Below, piece by piece: positions 16,175-24,748 of a DNA stretch of 64,000 nt (the first letter of the stretch is position 1; the number at the start of each line of letters is the position of its first letter). Source of the stretch: Absicoccus intestinalis. Lineage in GTDB: Bacteria; Bacillota_I; Bacilli_A; Erysipelotrichales; Erysipelotrichaceae. Position numbers and translations under genes: made by a program. The DNA lies in contig NZ_JALBUS010000001.1 in assembly GCF_033971885.1 (NCBI RefSeq), forward strand, positions 62,001 through 126,000, given 5' to 3'. The notes beneath the pieces were generated by a model. It had not been told where the DNA came from, did not search any database, and saw only the letters and a list, made by a program, of their open reading frames with translations.

Positions 16175-17158
16175 TTAGAACATGAAATCTGATTGAACTT
16201 GTTCTAAAAAAGGTGTAAAAGCACTTGGAATCGCATACAATGCATCAATTTCTGTCAATGTATGAAAATTTTCATCTTCCCAATCCACAAAGACTAGACT
16301 GGCTTCCATATGCCATTCCACATGGCTGAAAATATGCGTATACGGTCTGAGTGGAATTTCTTTCTCATATTTTACTGGCTTTTGTTCATCAAATCCATAC
16401 AATCCATACAACAACCCTTTTTCTTTTCGCTTCACGATCCGAAGCTTATTTTGATACACCCAGATATAAAGATGTTTCTGTTCGATCCGTCGCGGTTTCG
16501 GTTTGGACAGTACCGGCAATGAACCCGGATCCTCTGTTTGACAATAACTACGAATGGGACATTGTTCACACCGTGGTTTTTTAGGGATACAAACCAAAGC
16601 ACCCAGTTCCATCAAGGCTTGATTGTAGTCGGAAATATGGTCTTCATCCGGCAAACTGGCTTCTACTTTCGCATTGACTTGTTTCTTGCCCGCACTCTTT
16701 TTCATATCGGCATGCAGATCATACAACCGACTAAAGACACGAATCACATTGCCATCGATGGCACTGACCCGTTGATGATACGCAATCGAAGCAATCGCAC
16801 CAGCTGTATACGGACCAATTCCTGGCAATTGTTCCAATTCGGCTTTGGTCATCGGCAACTTTCCGTCATATTTTTCCATACATACTTGGGCACATTTTTT
16901 CAAATTACGAGCCCGACTATAATAGCCCAGTCCTTGCCAAAGTTTATTGAGTTGTTCATCGGCTATCATGGCTAAGGCAGGAATATCCGGCACCTTTTCA
17001 ATGAAACGCTCAAAATAAGGAAGCATCGCTTCAATACGTGTTTGTTGGGCCATGATCTCACTGATCCAGATTTTATACGCATCGGCATCTTGCCGAAATA
17101 ATAATGGCCGTTTATGGATTCGATACCAGCCTATCAGATCTTCTTGAAAATTTGTCAT
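16175..17158 (-). CDS. mutY: A/G-specific adenine DNA glycosylase
   Basis: Removes adenine opposite 8-oxoguanine. 327 residues. Catalytic Glu34 is in WISEIMAQQT, the helix-hairpin-helix is LPGIGPYTAG (111-120), Asp135 is in SAIDGNV, and four cysteines at 190, 197, 200 and 206 form the C-X6-C-X2-C-X5-C iron-sulfur loop. A C-terminal NUDIX-like domain for 8-oxoG recognition follows (about 225-320). It is divergent from a HAD gene only 28 bases away, and its start codon region carries the -35 box of that gene. Confidence 0.93.
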   Translation of the reverse strand: MTNFQEDLIGWYRIHKRPLLFRQDADAYKIWISEIMAQQTRIEAMLPYFERFIEKVPDIPALAMIADEQLNKLWQGLGYYSRARNLKKCAQVCMEKYDGKLPMTKAELEQLPGIGPYTAGAIASIAYHQRVSAIDGNVIRVFSRLYDLHADMKKSAGKKQVNAKVEASLPDEDHISDYNQALMELGALVCIPKKPRCEQCPIRSYCQTEDPGSLPVLSKPKPRRIEQKHLYIWVYQNKLRIVKRKEKGLLYGLYGFDEQKPVKYEKEIPLRPYTHIFSHVEWHMEASLVFVDWEDENFHTLTEIDALYAIPSAFTPFLEQVQSDFMF

Positions 17159-17180
17159 GATTCCATCATAGCATTATAAT
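17152..17180 (+). promoter_or_regulatory. Promoter giving a probable leaderless HAD mRNA
   Basis: TTGTCA (17152-17157), 17 bases, TATAAT (17175-17180), then 6 bases to the ATG at 17187. Transcription would start at or next to the A of the ATG. No ribosome binding site is present. The -35 box overlaps the start of mutY on the other strand. Confidence 0.75.
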
Positions 17181-17186
17181 ACAAAT

Positions 17187-17975
17187 ATGAAAACGAACAT
17201 ACAAACGATATTTATTGATCTCGATAACACCCTTTATGATCACATTTCTCAAAGCGTCCCACCGTTGCATATCCAGGCTTTACATGCTTTAAAAGCCAAA
17301 GGCTATAAACTCATCATGTGTACGGGTCGACCGCCGGCTCTGGTCAAAGAGCATCATTTTGAAAACTTGATCGATTGGGATGGCTACATTACTGGTATTG
17401 GTTCCTATGTATTTGATCGAAATTTCCATACGCTGATCGATCATTCCCTTGCGGTTGATGATGTGGCCCAGATCATCCAATATGCCGAAAACCATGGATT
17501 GGGCATCATTGGTTTTGGCAAGAAAGTAAAATTTGCGACTCGATGGGATCCAAAAATCCAAGAAATGATCGACACCTTTCATTTTAAAGACGTTAAAATT
17601 CACCCTTGGCATCCGGCTGATCACTTATCCAATTTATTGTTGCGACCCAAAGATCCGCTTCGCCCCATTCCGGAATTGGATACGATGCCCGGTATTGTCC
17701 CCATCTATATGAAAAATTGGGTAGAAATTCGCGCCCATGGTATCTCTAAATATAAAGGTATCGAAACCTTGATGGCTCATTTTCATGAACCCATCAATCA
17801 ATATCTGGCCTTTGGTGATTCGGCCTTGGATATGGAAATGTTGGATCGTGCTGAAATCGGTGTCGTTATGGCCAATGGCGAATCCCAATTAAAAAGACTA
17901 CCAGGCATTCAAATTGCACCGAGTTGCCATGATGGTGGCATTTATACATGGTTAAAGGAAAATGAATGGATATGA
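17187..17975 (+). CDS. HAD-IIB (Cof-type) phosphatase, apparently leaderless
   Basis: 262 residues. Motif I IFIDLDNTLYD, motif II MCTGRPPAL, motif III Lys near ISKYKGIETL, and motif IV FGDSALDMEML show a Cof-type sugar-phosphate or flavin-phosphate phosphatase with a C2 cap. The substrate is unknown. No Shine-Dalgarno sequence precedes the ATG, while a consensus promoter places the transcript start at the ATG. The next gene, a nitrilase, overlaps by 10 bases. A paralog with the same odd promoter spacing lies at 46915-47688. Confidence 0.87.
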   Translation: MKTNIQTIFIDLDNTLYDHISQSVPPLHIQALHALKAKGYKLIMCTGRPPALVKEHHFENLIDWDGYITGIGSYVFDRNFHTLIDHSLAVDDVAQIIQYAENHGLGIIGFGKKVKFATRWDPKIQEMIDTFHFKDVKIHPWHPADHLSNLLLRPKDPLRPIPELDTMPGIVPIYMKNWVEIRAHGISKYKGIETLMAHFHEPINQYLAFGDSALDMEMLDRAEIGVVMANGESQLKRLPGIQIAPSCHDGGIYTWLKENEWI

Positions 17976-18778
17976 AAATCGCATTGATACAATCGTATGT
18001 GGATAGGGATGTTGAAAAAAATATTCAAAACATGGCCAACCAGCTCAAACAATGTAAAGAAGCCGACATCGTTCTCTTACCAGAAATGTGGACAGTTCCT
18101 TATGAAAATAAAGCGATGAAAGCTTCCATTGTTTATCAATCGGAAGCAATGGATCTTTTACAGAAAATGTCCCATCAAAATCATCAACGCATCATTGGTG
18201 GAACCATGGCCGAAAAAGCAGGCAGCTCTATCTATAATACCTGTTTTGTGTATGATAAAGGACAATTGGTTACTTCCTATCGCAAGATGCATCTGATGCA
18301 TTTTCATGGACGAATCGACTATACCGAAGCGGATGTCTTTCGTCCAGGCAATCAATTTTGCGTGGTCGATCATATGGGCATCCTCGTATGTTACGACATT
18401 CGCTTTTGTGAACAAGCTCGCATCTTGGCTATACATGGCGCCAAGATCTTATTTGTTCCGGCGGCTTTCAATCAAGCCGTTGGCAAAGCCCATTGGGACA
18501 TCCTATGTCGAACGCGTGCATTGGAAAACGAAGTCTTTCTTTGTGCGGTCAATCCAGCCTATACGTATCAAAACTATACAAGCTATGGGCATTCGATGAT
18601 CGTGGATCCCAATGGTCAAAAAATCATGGAAATGGATGAAAAACCAGGCATTGCGATGGCCGATATTGATCTAGACCAAATGGATCGCATTCGTCATCGT
18701 ATGCCCTTTTGGCAAATTCGCCGAACCGATTTATACACATGTGAGGAGAAAGAAAATGAAATGGATCGAATGGAATGA
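17966..18778 (+). CDS. Carbon-nitrogen hydrolase (nitrilase superfamily)
   Basis: Predicted cytoplasmic amidase of 270 residues. The catalytic triad is visible as Glu40 (VLLPEMW), Lys107 (SYRKMHL) and Cys142 (LVCYDIRF). The pattern is closest to omega-amidase/Nit-type enzymes that hydrolyse amides such as alpha-ketoglutaramate or deaminated peptides, but the substrate is not certain. AAAGGA sits before the ATG, and the gene overlaps the HAD gene by 10 bases and the P1 peptidase gene by 23, so three hydrolases are co-translated. The C-terminal 15 residues are highly charged because they are encoded over the next start region. Confidence 0.85.
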   Translation: MDMKIALIQSYVDRDVEKNIQNMANQLKQCKEADIVLLPEMWTVPYENKAMKASIVYQSEAMDLLQKMSHQNHQRIIGGTMAEKAGSSIYNTCFVYDKGQLVTSYRKMHLMHFHGRIDYTEADVFRPGNQFCVVDHMGILVCYDIRFCEQARILAIHGAKILFVPAAFNQAVGKAHWDILCRTRALENEVFLCAVNPAYTYQNYTSYGHSMIVDPNGQKIMEMDEKPGIAMADIDLDQMDRIRHRMPFWQIRRTDLYTCEEKENEMDRME

Positions 18779-19712
18779 AATTTCTGGCTTTCGTATTGGC
18801 CATAGCCAAGACAAAGAAGGCGGTACAGGGTGCACAGTCATTCTTTGCCCCCAAGGTGCCACAGCCGGTGTAGAAGTACGAGGTGGTGGTCCTGCCACTA
18901 GAGAAACGGATTTATTAAATCCTAAAAATATGGTCCAAAAGATCCATGCCGTCACGTTATCGGGTGGTTCAGCTTTTGGTTTGGAAGCCGGCAGTGGTGT
19001 CATGCAGTATTTGAGTGAACACCAAATTGGCTTTGATATGAAAGGGATATACATTCCCATTGTTTGTCAGGCTTCGTTATTTGATTGTGGTTTAGGGAAT
19101 CCCAAAGCGTATCCCGATAAGGCCATGGGATATCAAGCTTGTGTGAATAGTGAATCCATCGATCTATCCCAAGGCAATATCGGTGCGGGCATGGGTGCCA
19201 GTGTTGGCAAAGCGTTTGGTTTTGAAAAAGCCATGAAAACCGGGTTGGGTCATGCATGTGTCCAAGTGGATCAATTAAAAGTTGGCGCTATTGTTGCCCT
19301 CAATGCGTGTGGCGACATTTATCAAGCCAATTCCACCAAATGGTTAGCCGGTGCTTATGATCGAAAAAAAAGGAAACCCATCTATACAGTGGATGCCTTG
19401 ATCGATGGGATGGAAAATCAATCCAATGCCCATGAAAATACGACCATTGGTTGTATTTTCACCAATGCGGATCTCAATAAAGCCCAGATGAATAAAGTGG
19501 CTTCCCTGAGTCACAATGCGTATGCCCATTGTATTCATCCCGTAGCTACTTCCAATGATGGTGACACCATCTTTGCGATGGCCACCAACGAAGTTGTAGC
19601 TGACATGGATCTTGTTGGCCTGCTTGCCATCAAAGCCATGGAAAAGGCCATTGAAAAAGCAGCATTGTATGCCAATGCTGCCTATGATCTTTTCAGTGCA
19701 AGCGATGTTTAA
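18756..19712 (+). CDS. P1/DmpA-family aminopeptidase (autoprocessing)
   Basis: 318 residues. GGGPATRETDLL near the N-terminus, LSGGSAFGLEAGSGVMQYL, GNIGAGMGASVGK, and ENTTIGCIFTNADL followed by HPVATSNDGDTIFAMAT match S58/P1 peptidases of the DmpA type. These are Ntn-like enzymes that cut themselves into two chains; the Thr in ENTT is the probable new N-terminal nucleophile, from family knowledge. The start at 18756 has GAGGAG 7 bases upstream; an in-frame GTG further up is within that site and was not used. It ends a HAD-nitrilase-P1 unit, suggesting turnover of amides or peptides. Confidence 0.85.
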   Translation: MKWIEWNEISGFRIGHSQDKEGGTGCTVILCPQGATAGVEVRGGGPATRETDLLNPKNMVQKIHAVTLSGGSAFGLEAGSGVMQYLSEHQIGFDMKGIYIPIVCQASLFDCGLGNPKAYPDKAMGYQACVNSESIDLSQGNIGAGMGASVGKAFGFEKAMKTGLGHACVQVDQLKVGAIVALNACGDIYQANSTKWLAGAYDRKKRKPIYTVDALIDGMENQSNAHENTTIGCIFTNADLNKAQMNKVASLSHNAYAHCIHPVATSNDGDTIFAMATNEVVADMDLVGLLAIKAMEKAIEKAALYANAAYDLFSASDV

Positions 19713-19733
19713 CCCAAAGCATCGCTTTTTTCT
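19700..19733 (+). terminator. Terminator after the P1 peptidase gene
   Basis: AAGCGATG / CATCGCTT arms with a run of six T after the right arm. The left arm is inside the last codons of the peptidase gene. Confidence 0.7.
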
Positions 19734-20182
19734 ATGGCACATTGTGGTGTGCGGCGAATTTCGAATTCCACACCACATTCTTTTAATTTTCGAAAGACGG
19801 CTTGATCATTTTCGTCGATCGCCACCGTTGTGGCAATGCGATGTTTACCTTTGGCCATATGCATATTGCCTACATTGACTGTATGAATCGGTAGTCCACC
19901 CTTTACCAGAGTGTATACATCTTGTGGCGTTTCACAAAGAAGCATGACACGCTGATCCGATGTCGACGTCTTTAAGGCTTGGATGGTTTGTGCCAAGGTA
20001 TAATAGCGCGTAAGGATGGATGCAGGCGCTGCCATCTTCATCAAACTTTGACGCAGACTATCACCAGCTACAGCATCATTGGCTACCAATACGACATCGG
20101 CTTGCACATAACTACACCATTCTGTTACGATTTGTCCATGGATCAAGCGATTATCGATCCGGGTCAATACAATTTGTGCCAT
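19709..20182 (-). CDS. PTS EIIB component, mannose/sorbose family (orphan)
   Basis: 157 residues. RIDNRLIHGQI carries the phosphorylated His15 of mannose-family EIIB proteins, and the rest of the fold (VLVANDAVAGD, KMAAP near residue 50) fits. The start at 20182 is one base after the nagA stop. No EIIA, EIIC or EIID of this family is adjacent; the only ones in the window are in a separate operon at 56.6-59.2 kb that has its own EIIB. It probably works with subunits encoded elsewhere, perhaps for an amino sugar, given the link to nagA. Confidence 0.85.
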   Translation of the reverse strand: MAQIVLTRIDNRLIHGQIVTEWCSYVQADVVLVANDAVAGDSLRQSLMKMAAPASILTRYYTLAQTIQALKTSTSDQRVMLLCETPQDVYTLVKGGLPIHTVNVGNMHMAKGKHRIATTVAIDENDQAVFRKLKECGVEFEIRRTPQCAIEKSDALG

Positions 20183-20183
20183 C

Positions 20184-21323
20184 TCATTTCCATGCCCTTC
20201 CACGTGCATAGGTTTGCACGACATCATAATTATCGGCTAAAACGACAATGTCGGCATCATAGCCAGCACATAATTTGCCTTTGCGATCATCTACGCCTAA
20301 GGCTCGGGCTGGATTGATCGTACATGCATTGATCGCGTAGTCAAAAGGCACTTGCGCTTGTTCTACAACCACTTGAAGACCGCGATTGATCCGCAAAGTA
20401 CTCCCCGCTAAGTTACCGGCTTGTACAAGATGGGCACTACCATCGGGATAGACTTCAATTTCATGGCCACCAAACAGATGACGACTACCGACAGGACAGC
20501 CTTTCGCATTTAACCCATCCGAAATTAGAATGATTCCATCGCGTCCTTTGCTCATAAATAAATCATTGATGGCAGCTGGATCAACATGTCGACCATCACA
20601 GATCAATTCGGCATAGACATCACGAAAACGCAGGGCTGCACCAACAAGGCCTGGTTGACGATGATGAAAACCCGTCATGCCATTATAAACATGAGTCATC
20701 GAACGGGCGCCATTGGCAATTGCCAGACAAGCTTGTTCATAACTAGCACCAGAATGACCTTGCGAAACTAAGATGCCATGGGTTGCACAATAGTGCGTCA
20801 GGGCAAAGTCTTCATCGTGTTCACAAGCCATGGTGATAACTTTGATCAAGCCATGGGCATCGGCTTGATAGGCTTTGAACTCTTCCACATTGGGCTTTAC
20901 ACAATATTCTTCGGGTTGTGCGCCTTTGTGTTCCTTATCCAAATACGGTCCTTCAAAATGGATGCCTAAGATTTCTGCACCTTCATAGCCATTTTCAACC
21001 ACATCGGCTACATTTTTTAAAGCTGCTGATAATACTTCATGACTTTGGGTAATGGTCGTTGGACAAAGTGCCGTTACGCCTTCATCCGTAATTTGTCGGG
21101 TCCAATGACGCAATCCTTCGGGATTGGCATCATTGGTATCAAAAGTATACGCTCCATGCGTATGTTGATCGATAAAGCCAGGAACAATGCGTTGATCTTC
21201 ATAATCGACATCAACGCTCTTTTGTCCATATGCATAAATTTGTTTGATCTTTTGATCTTCGATTTCAATTTGTGCTGGCATGAAAATATTTTGGATCCAG
21301 ACACGTTTACTTTGAATGATCAT
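20184..21323 (-). CDS. nagA: N-acetylglucosamine-6-phosphate deacetylase
   Basis: Removes acetate from GlcNAc-6-phosphate, feeding amino-sugar catabolism and wall recycling. 379 residues of the amidohydrolase fold: His54 and His56 in PGFIDQHTHGAY, GIHFEGPYLD near residue 120, SQGHSGAS, MTHVYNGM and the catalytic Asp in LISDGLNAKG. GGGAGG precedes the ATG, and TATAAT (21369-21374, minus strand) lies upstream without a strong -35. No nagB is next to it. The coupled EIIB suggests that uptake and deacetylation of one sugar are co-expressed. Confidence 0.93.
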   Translation of the reverse strand: MIIQSKRVWIQNIFMPAQIEIEDQKIKQIYAYGQKSVDVDYEDQRIVPGFIDQHTHGAYTFDTNDANPEGLRHWTRQITDEGVTALCPTTITQSHEVLSAALKNVADVVENGYEGAEILGIHFEGPYLDKEHKGAQPEEYCVKPNVEEFKAYQADAHGLIKVITMACEHDEDFALTHYCATHGILVSQGHSGASYEQACLAIANGARSMTHVYNGMTGFHHRQPGLVGAALRFRDVYAELICDGRHVDPAAINDLFMSKGRDGIILISDGLNAKGCPVGSRHLFGGHEIEVYPDGSAHLVQAGNLAGSTLRINRGLQVVVEQAQVPFDYAINACTINPARALGVDDRKGKLCAGYDADIVVLADNYDVVQTYARGRAWK

Positions 21324-21402
21324 AAGAAAACCTCCCTATAATTTCAAGTCTTTTTTGCTCCTGGTTCTATTATAGCGAAAAATGGTCTGGATAGAAAGAG
21401 AC

Positions 21403-21436
21403 CAAAAAAAGGAGCAAGTGTATGGTCTTGCTCCTT
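21403..21436 (-). terminator. Terminator at the end of the glucitol operon
   Basis: AAGGAGCAAG / CTTGCTCCTT (21409-21418 and 21427-21436), loop of 8, followed by T7 on the minus strand, 5 bases after the SHOCT-protein stop. Confidence 0.82.
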
Positions 21437-21441
21437 ATGCT

Positions 21442-21864
21442 TTACTTTTCCAAGTGAAACGCTTCCCTTTTCTTTTCCTCAAATTCTTCTTGGGTGATGA
21501 TTCCCAAATCCAGCATTTCCTTGAATTTTTTCATGAATTCAAAAGGATCGGTTGGCAAATCATCGAAAACAAAGGTGGAAAAAGAGTTTTTTTTAGGTTG
21601 CCTTTGTTTTTCTTTGATTTGATCGACGGCATGTTCCAGTTTCTTTGTATAGAGTTTATTATACGGAATGACGATCGACTTCTTCTGATATTGAAAGGAA
21701 AAGGTCGCAAAGTTGGCAAACATTTGTTTATACGATAGTTCAAAATGACTCATATCTGTATAGGCATAAACTTTTTTTGAACCATCTCGTTCTTTGACGA
21801 CCAATTTTTCATCATCAAAATAGAGCGTAGGCAATTTGAGCGTGCCTTCAATTTCAAACTCCAC
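21442..21864 (-). CDS. SHOCT-domain protein of unknown function
   Basis: 140 residues. The last 35 (DPFEFMKKFKEMLDLGIITQ plus EEFEEKKREAF) are a SHOCT domain, a short oligomerisation-type module. The first 95 residues look like a beta-rich, PH-like region (GTLKLPTLYFDDEKLVVKER and following strands) joined by a lysine-rich linker. It sits 20 bases after the cupin gene at the end of the glucitol operon, before the terminator. A link to sorbitol metabolism is only positional. Confidence 0.7.
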   Translation of the reverse strand: MEFEIEGTLKLPTLYFDDEKLVVKERDGSKKVYAYTDMSHFELSYKQMFANFATFSFQYQKKSIVIPYNKLYTKKLEHAVDQIKEKQRQPKKNSFSTFVFDDLPTDPFEFMKKFKEMLDLGIITQEEFEEKKREAFHLEK

Positions 21865-21884
21865 AATGTCTGCCTCCTTTTCTT

Positions 21885-22238
21885 TTATAGATAATTCATA
21901 TCACATGAACTATCGGTGACAAAGAGCACAAGTGCATCTTCTTGATCACCGGCTCCATGCCATTGTTTGGTCTTGGCATCAAACCAGACAAAATCACCTG
22001 GTTTATACGAACCTTGATTGGTTTCCAACGTTCCTTCTAGAACATAGAAACCATGGCCACAATGATGCCAATGCCAAGGAATGATCGTTCCTTTATCATA
22101 GCGGATCTTTTTTATCAACCCACCATGCCCATCTTCGTGGAAGGTAAACTGATGCATCAGTTTACCTGTTTGTGAATTGTTGTGGGGGAATTGATTGACA
22201 TCGACTTGGAAATATTCATGGATGCCTTCTTTTTCCAT
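21885..22238 (-). CDS. Small cupin-domain protein
   Basis: 117 residues, a single beta-barrel cupin. The metal-binding motif is IIPWHWHHCGHGFYVLEG (about residues 52-69) with a second motif near FDAKTKQWHGAGD. AGGTGA precedes the ATG, and the gene starts 10 bases after the EIIA gene. Small cupins can be isomerases, dioxygenases or sensors. In this operon it could handle a sugar derivative or act as a ligand sensor; neither is supported beyond position. It is not part of the standard glucitol set. Confidence 0.75.
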   Translation of the reverse strand: MEKEGIHEYFQVDVNQFPHNNSQTGKLMHQFTFHEDGHGGLIKKIRYDKGTIIPWHWHHCGHGFYVLEGTLETNQGSYKPGDFVWFDAKTKQWHGAGDQEDALVLFVTDSSCDMNYL

Positions 22239-22248
22239 ACACTTTCAC

Positions 22249-22614
22249 CTATTTTCTTACAATTTGAATGACGGTACCGACATGGATCTCAGGCAATGGC
22301 TTTTTTTCAACATACATACTGCCAGGCATTTCCGGTGTCGTATCACCGCTGAAACGGATCGTGCAGTGTCCTAAGCCTGTCAAAGTAACGGGGGCTTCAT
22401 CCCCAATGCTCGTGATCGTATATTCTTGATCATCAAAGCGGAGTACATCGCCTGCTTTGATCTGCCCATTGATCGGATTGACATCAACGGCATAGCAGTA
22501 GTCTTTTAATTCGGCGGGTGCACTATCACCAAAGATGATCAGAAAGTCAGCTCCTGCAAATGCACCTACATCTTTTCCAATTGATTTTACCTGATTCTTA
22601 TAAATTTCTTCCAT
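22249..22614 (-). CDS. srlB: PTS glucitol/sorbitol-specific EIIA
   Basis: 121 residues from the start at 22614, which follows GGAAGG; an upstream in-frame start lacks one. The fold and the sequence (FLIIFGDSAPAELKDYCYAV, AGDVLRFDDQEYTITSIG, LTGLGHCTIRFSG) match the glucitol/sorbitol EIIA family. It accepts phosphate from HPr and passes it to EIIB. Part of the srlD-gutM-srlA-srlE-srlB operon. Confidence 0.88.
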   Translation of the reverse strand: MEEIYKNQVKSIGKDVGAFAGADFLIIFGDSAPAELKDYCYAVDVNPINGQIKAGDVLRFDDQEYTITSIGDEAPVTLTGLGHCTIRFSGDTTPEMPGSMYVEKKPLPEIHVGTVIQIVRK

Positions 22615-22675
22615 GTCGAATTCCTTCCTTTTCTTCAATATTGTAGTATTTTATTTTTTTTAATTAATTATATCA

Positions 22676-23689
22676 TTAAGCATACAATCCTGCACTAGCT
22701 GCAAACGCGATCAATACACGGATCCAACCAGTCAAGAATCTTGAATACATGACACTGACAACACCAACTTCAATGGTTTCTGGCTCAGCTTCTGCCAATC
22801 CCAAACCAACAGGGATGAAGTCGCAGGCTGCCTGGGTATTACAAGCGAACAATGCAGGCAATGCCATTTGAGGGGCGATGTTTCCTTTACCGATTTCAGC
22901 ACCAATTAAAGTACCAACGATCTGTGCGATAACGGCTCCTGGACCTAACAAAGCTGACAAACCTGGAATGGAACAGATGATACCTAGGATCAATAATCCA
23001 AAGACGTTACCAGCTAATGGTGTCAAGATTGACGCAAACCAGTTACCAAATCCAGATCCATTGATGATACCGATCAGCAAGCTGACGAATGCCATGAATG
23101 GCAGCAATGTTGTGATACATGTCTGGATCGCATCACGTGCCGATTGATAGAAGGTGTTGACAAATTTTCCCATGCCCAAACCAATACGAGTCATCATGGA
23201 TTTATTCTTTTGGGCAGCCAAGGTCTCAGATACTTTTTGATCCGCATTGAAACCATTGCCTTTTGGTTTTTCTTCTTTGGCTGGAGCAGCTTCCACAGCA
23301 GCGGCTTCGCTTTCATCAGCTAAAGAGATCTGTTTAGAAGTAACAGCTGATACATAGATATCTTCCGTGATATATTGCGCTAAAGGTCCGGATTTACCTA
23401 CTGGCATGACATTGACAGTTGGGATACGTTTTTGCGGATAGATACCGCAGCGAAGGGTTCCACCACAATCGATGATGACCATCGCCAATTCATCTTCCGG
23501 TGCCGATCCATGGAAACCGTCGACAGGTTCCATACCGCTCAATTCAACGATCTTATCCAAGCATTCAGGAGGAGTTCCACCGCCTGTGATGTACATAACT
23601 TTATTTTTCTTTTCGGTTGGTTTGATCACCAATGGTCCACCAAATCCCTGTGGCCCGCGTTCAATACGAATTGCTCTTAATTTTGACAT
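22676..23689 (-). CDS. srlE: PTS glucitol/sorbitol-specific EIIB(C) component
   Basis: 337 residues. An N-terminal EIIB domain (to about residue 120) starts RAIRIERGPQGFGGPL, with the Cys of DCGGTLRCGIYPQKR as phosphorylation candidate. An Ala/Glu-rich linker (about 125-150) leads to a hydrophobic C-terminal part with several membrane segments, as in SrlE. Binds and phosphorylates sorbitol during uptake together with SrlA. An AGGGAG ribosome binding site precedes the ATG, which is 18 bases after srlA. Confidence 0.9.
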   Translation of the reverse strand: MSKLRAIRIERGPQGFGGPLVIKPTEKKNKVMYITGGGTPPECLDKIVELSGMEPVDGFHGSAPEDELAMVIIDCGGTLRCGIYPQKRIPTVNVMPVGKSGPLAQYITEDIYVSAVTSKQISLADESEAAAVEAAPAKEEKPKGNGFNADQKVSETLAAQKNKSMMTRIGLGMGKFVNTFYQSARDAIQTCITTLLPFMAFVSLLIGIINGSGFGNWFASILTPLAGNVFGLLILGIICSIPGLSALLGPGAVIAQIVGTLIGAEIGKGNIAPQMALPALFACNTQAACDFIPVGLGLAEAEPETIEVGVVSVMYSRFLTGWIRVLIAFAASAGLYA

Positions 23690-23707
23690 ACTCTTGCTCC
23701 CTTGCTA

Positions 23708-24265
23708 TTATTCTTGACCCATTTTGTCAAAGCTACGATTTAACTTGATGCCTTGTTGTTTTTCAACATATTTTGTTGTGAATTCTGTTGCCCATCCAGA
23801 GATGAAGTTGGCAACCCATCCTACTAATAGATAACGAACAGCCAATGGCGTTGCATCCAATCCCAATTTAGTGACACCATTCGCAATTCCCAAGTAAATG
23901 AACAACTCGGAAGCGTTGATGTGAGGGAAGATACCGCTGTTGGTATGGCAGTGATAACTTGCGGATGCATAATAAGCTGGCTTGTAGAATTCTGGCAAGA
24001 ATTTACCAATTGACAATGCAACCGGGTTACCTAACATAAATGCGGAAATAAATGGCAATACAAAGTAACGTAATACCGGATTCTTTCCACAAACCTTAGC
24101 GACCTTGTCTACCGATTCCTGACCGGCTAAAGCGATGATGGCATTCATCAATACCAACAGCATTACGACTGTCGGGATGATACCGGTAACCCACGATGTA
24201 AATTGCTGTCCACCTAATGCGAACAAATTCATAAAACCTTTTGCGAAACTAACAATTGCGTTCAT
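23708..24265 (-). CDS. srlA: PTS glucitol/sorbitol-specific EIIC component
   Basis: 185 residues, mostly hydrophobic. The segment VLRYFVLPFISAFMLGNPVA followed by YKPAYYASASYHCHTNSG is characteristic of SrlA/GutA channel subunits. It forms the membrane path for sorbitol. AAAGGTAGAG precedes the ATG. Order and spacing in the operon follow the common gutM-srlA-srlE-srlB arrangement of Bacillota. Confidence 0.9.
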   Translation of the reverse strand: MNAIVSFAKGFMNLFALGGQQFTSWVTGIIPTVVMLLVLMNAIIALAGQESVDKVAKVCGKNPVLRYFVLPFISAFMLGNPVALSIGKFLPEFYKPAYYASASYHCHTNSGIFPHINASELFIYLGIANGVTKLGLDATPLAVRYLLVGWVANFISGWATEFTTKYVEKQQGIKLNRSFDKMGQE

Positions 24266-24282
24266 ATTTCTCTACCTTTCCG

Positions 24283-24729
24283 TCAATCTGTTGACTTGTT
24301 TCTGGCAAAGGCGAGCTTCAGCTTCTGCGCTGGACTTGGTGCATCCGGAATTGGTTCACCAGCTACATATTTGGAATACGTCAAAGCGGCATCCTCCACG
24401 GCTTTTCGCAAATTCCGATGTGACTTGGGTACCATCTCGCGACTTAGATCTCGCACATAGATACCTTCAAATCCAGGAAAATCTTTTACTTTGGCCAGGA
24501 ACGTTGTTCCCTCGATCTTCTTGCTTTGCTGAATCACACCATTGTCATCTATTTGGAACATGACGATGGCTCCTGCAAAGAATCCGCCCGATTTTCGACC
24601 GACAACCACCTTACCTTTTCGTCGCAGAGCTACAAACTCTTTATTGAACTGTGACATTTGTTTTGAGCTCAATACAAACTGAATGACAAATGCGATGCCA
24701 ATCACCAATGCATATAACCAGATCATCAT
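24283..24729 (-). CDS. gutM: Glucitol operon activator protein GutM
   Basis: 148 residues. One hydrophobic helix at the N-terminus (about 2-20) is followed by QMSQFNKEFVALRRKGKVVV, then GRKSGGFFAGAIVMFQIDDN, the GutM/SrlM signature. It acts as a membrane-linked co-activator of sorbitol genes in enterics; its mechanism is poorly known. AAAGGAGG lies upstream of a double ATG. In this operon it probably supports GutR-dependent expression. Confidence 0.88.
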   Translation of the reverse strand: MMIWLYALVIGIAFVIQFVLSSKQMSQFNKEFVALRRKGKVVVGRKSGGFFAGAIVMFQIDDNGVIQQSKKIEGTTFLAKVKDFPGFEGIYVRDLSREMVPKSHRNLRKAVEDAALTYSKYVAGEPIPDAPSPAQKLKLAFARNKSTD

Positions 24730-24748
24730 GTTTCCTCCTTTTTAAATT

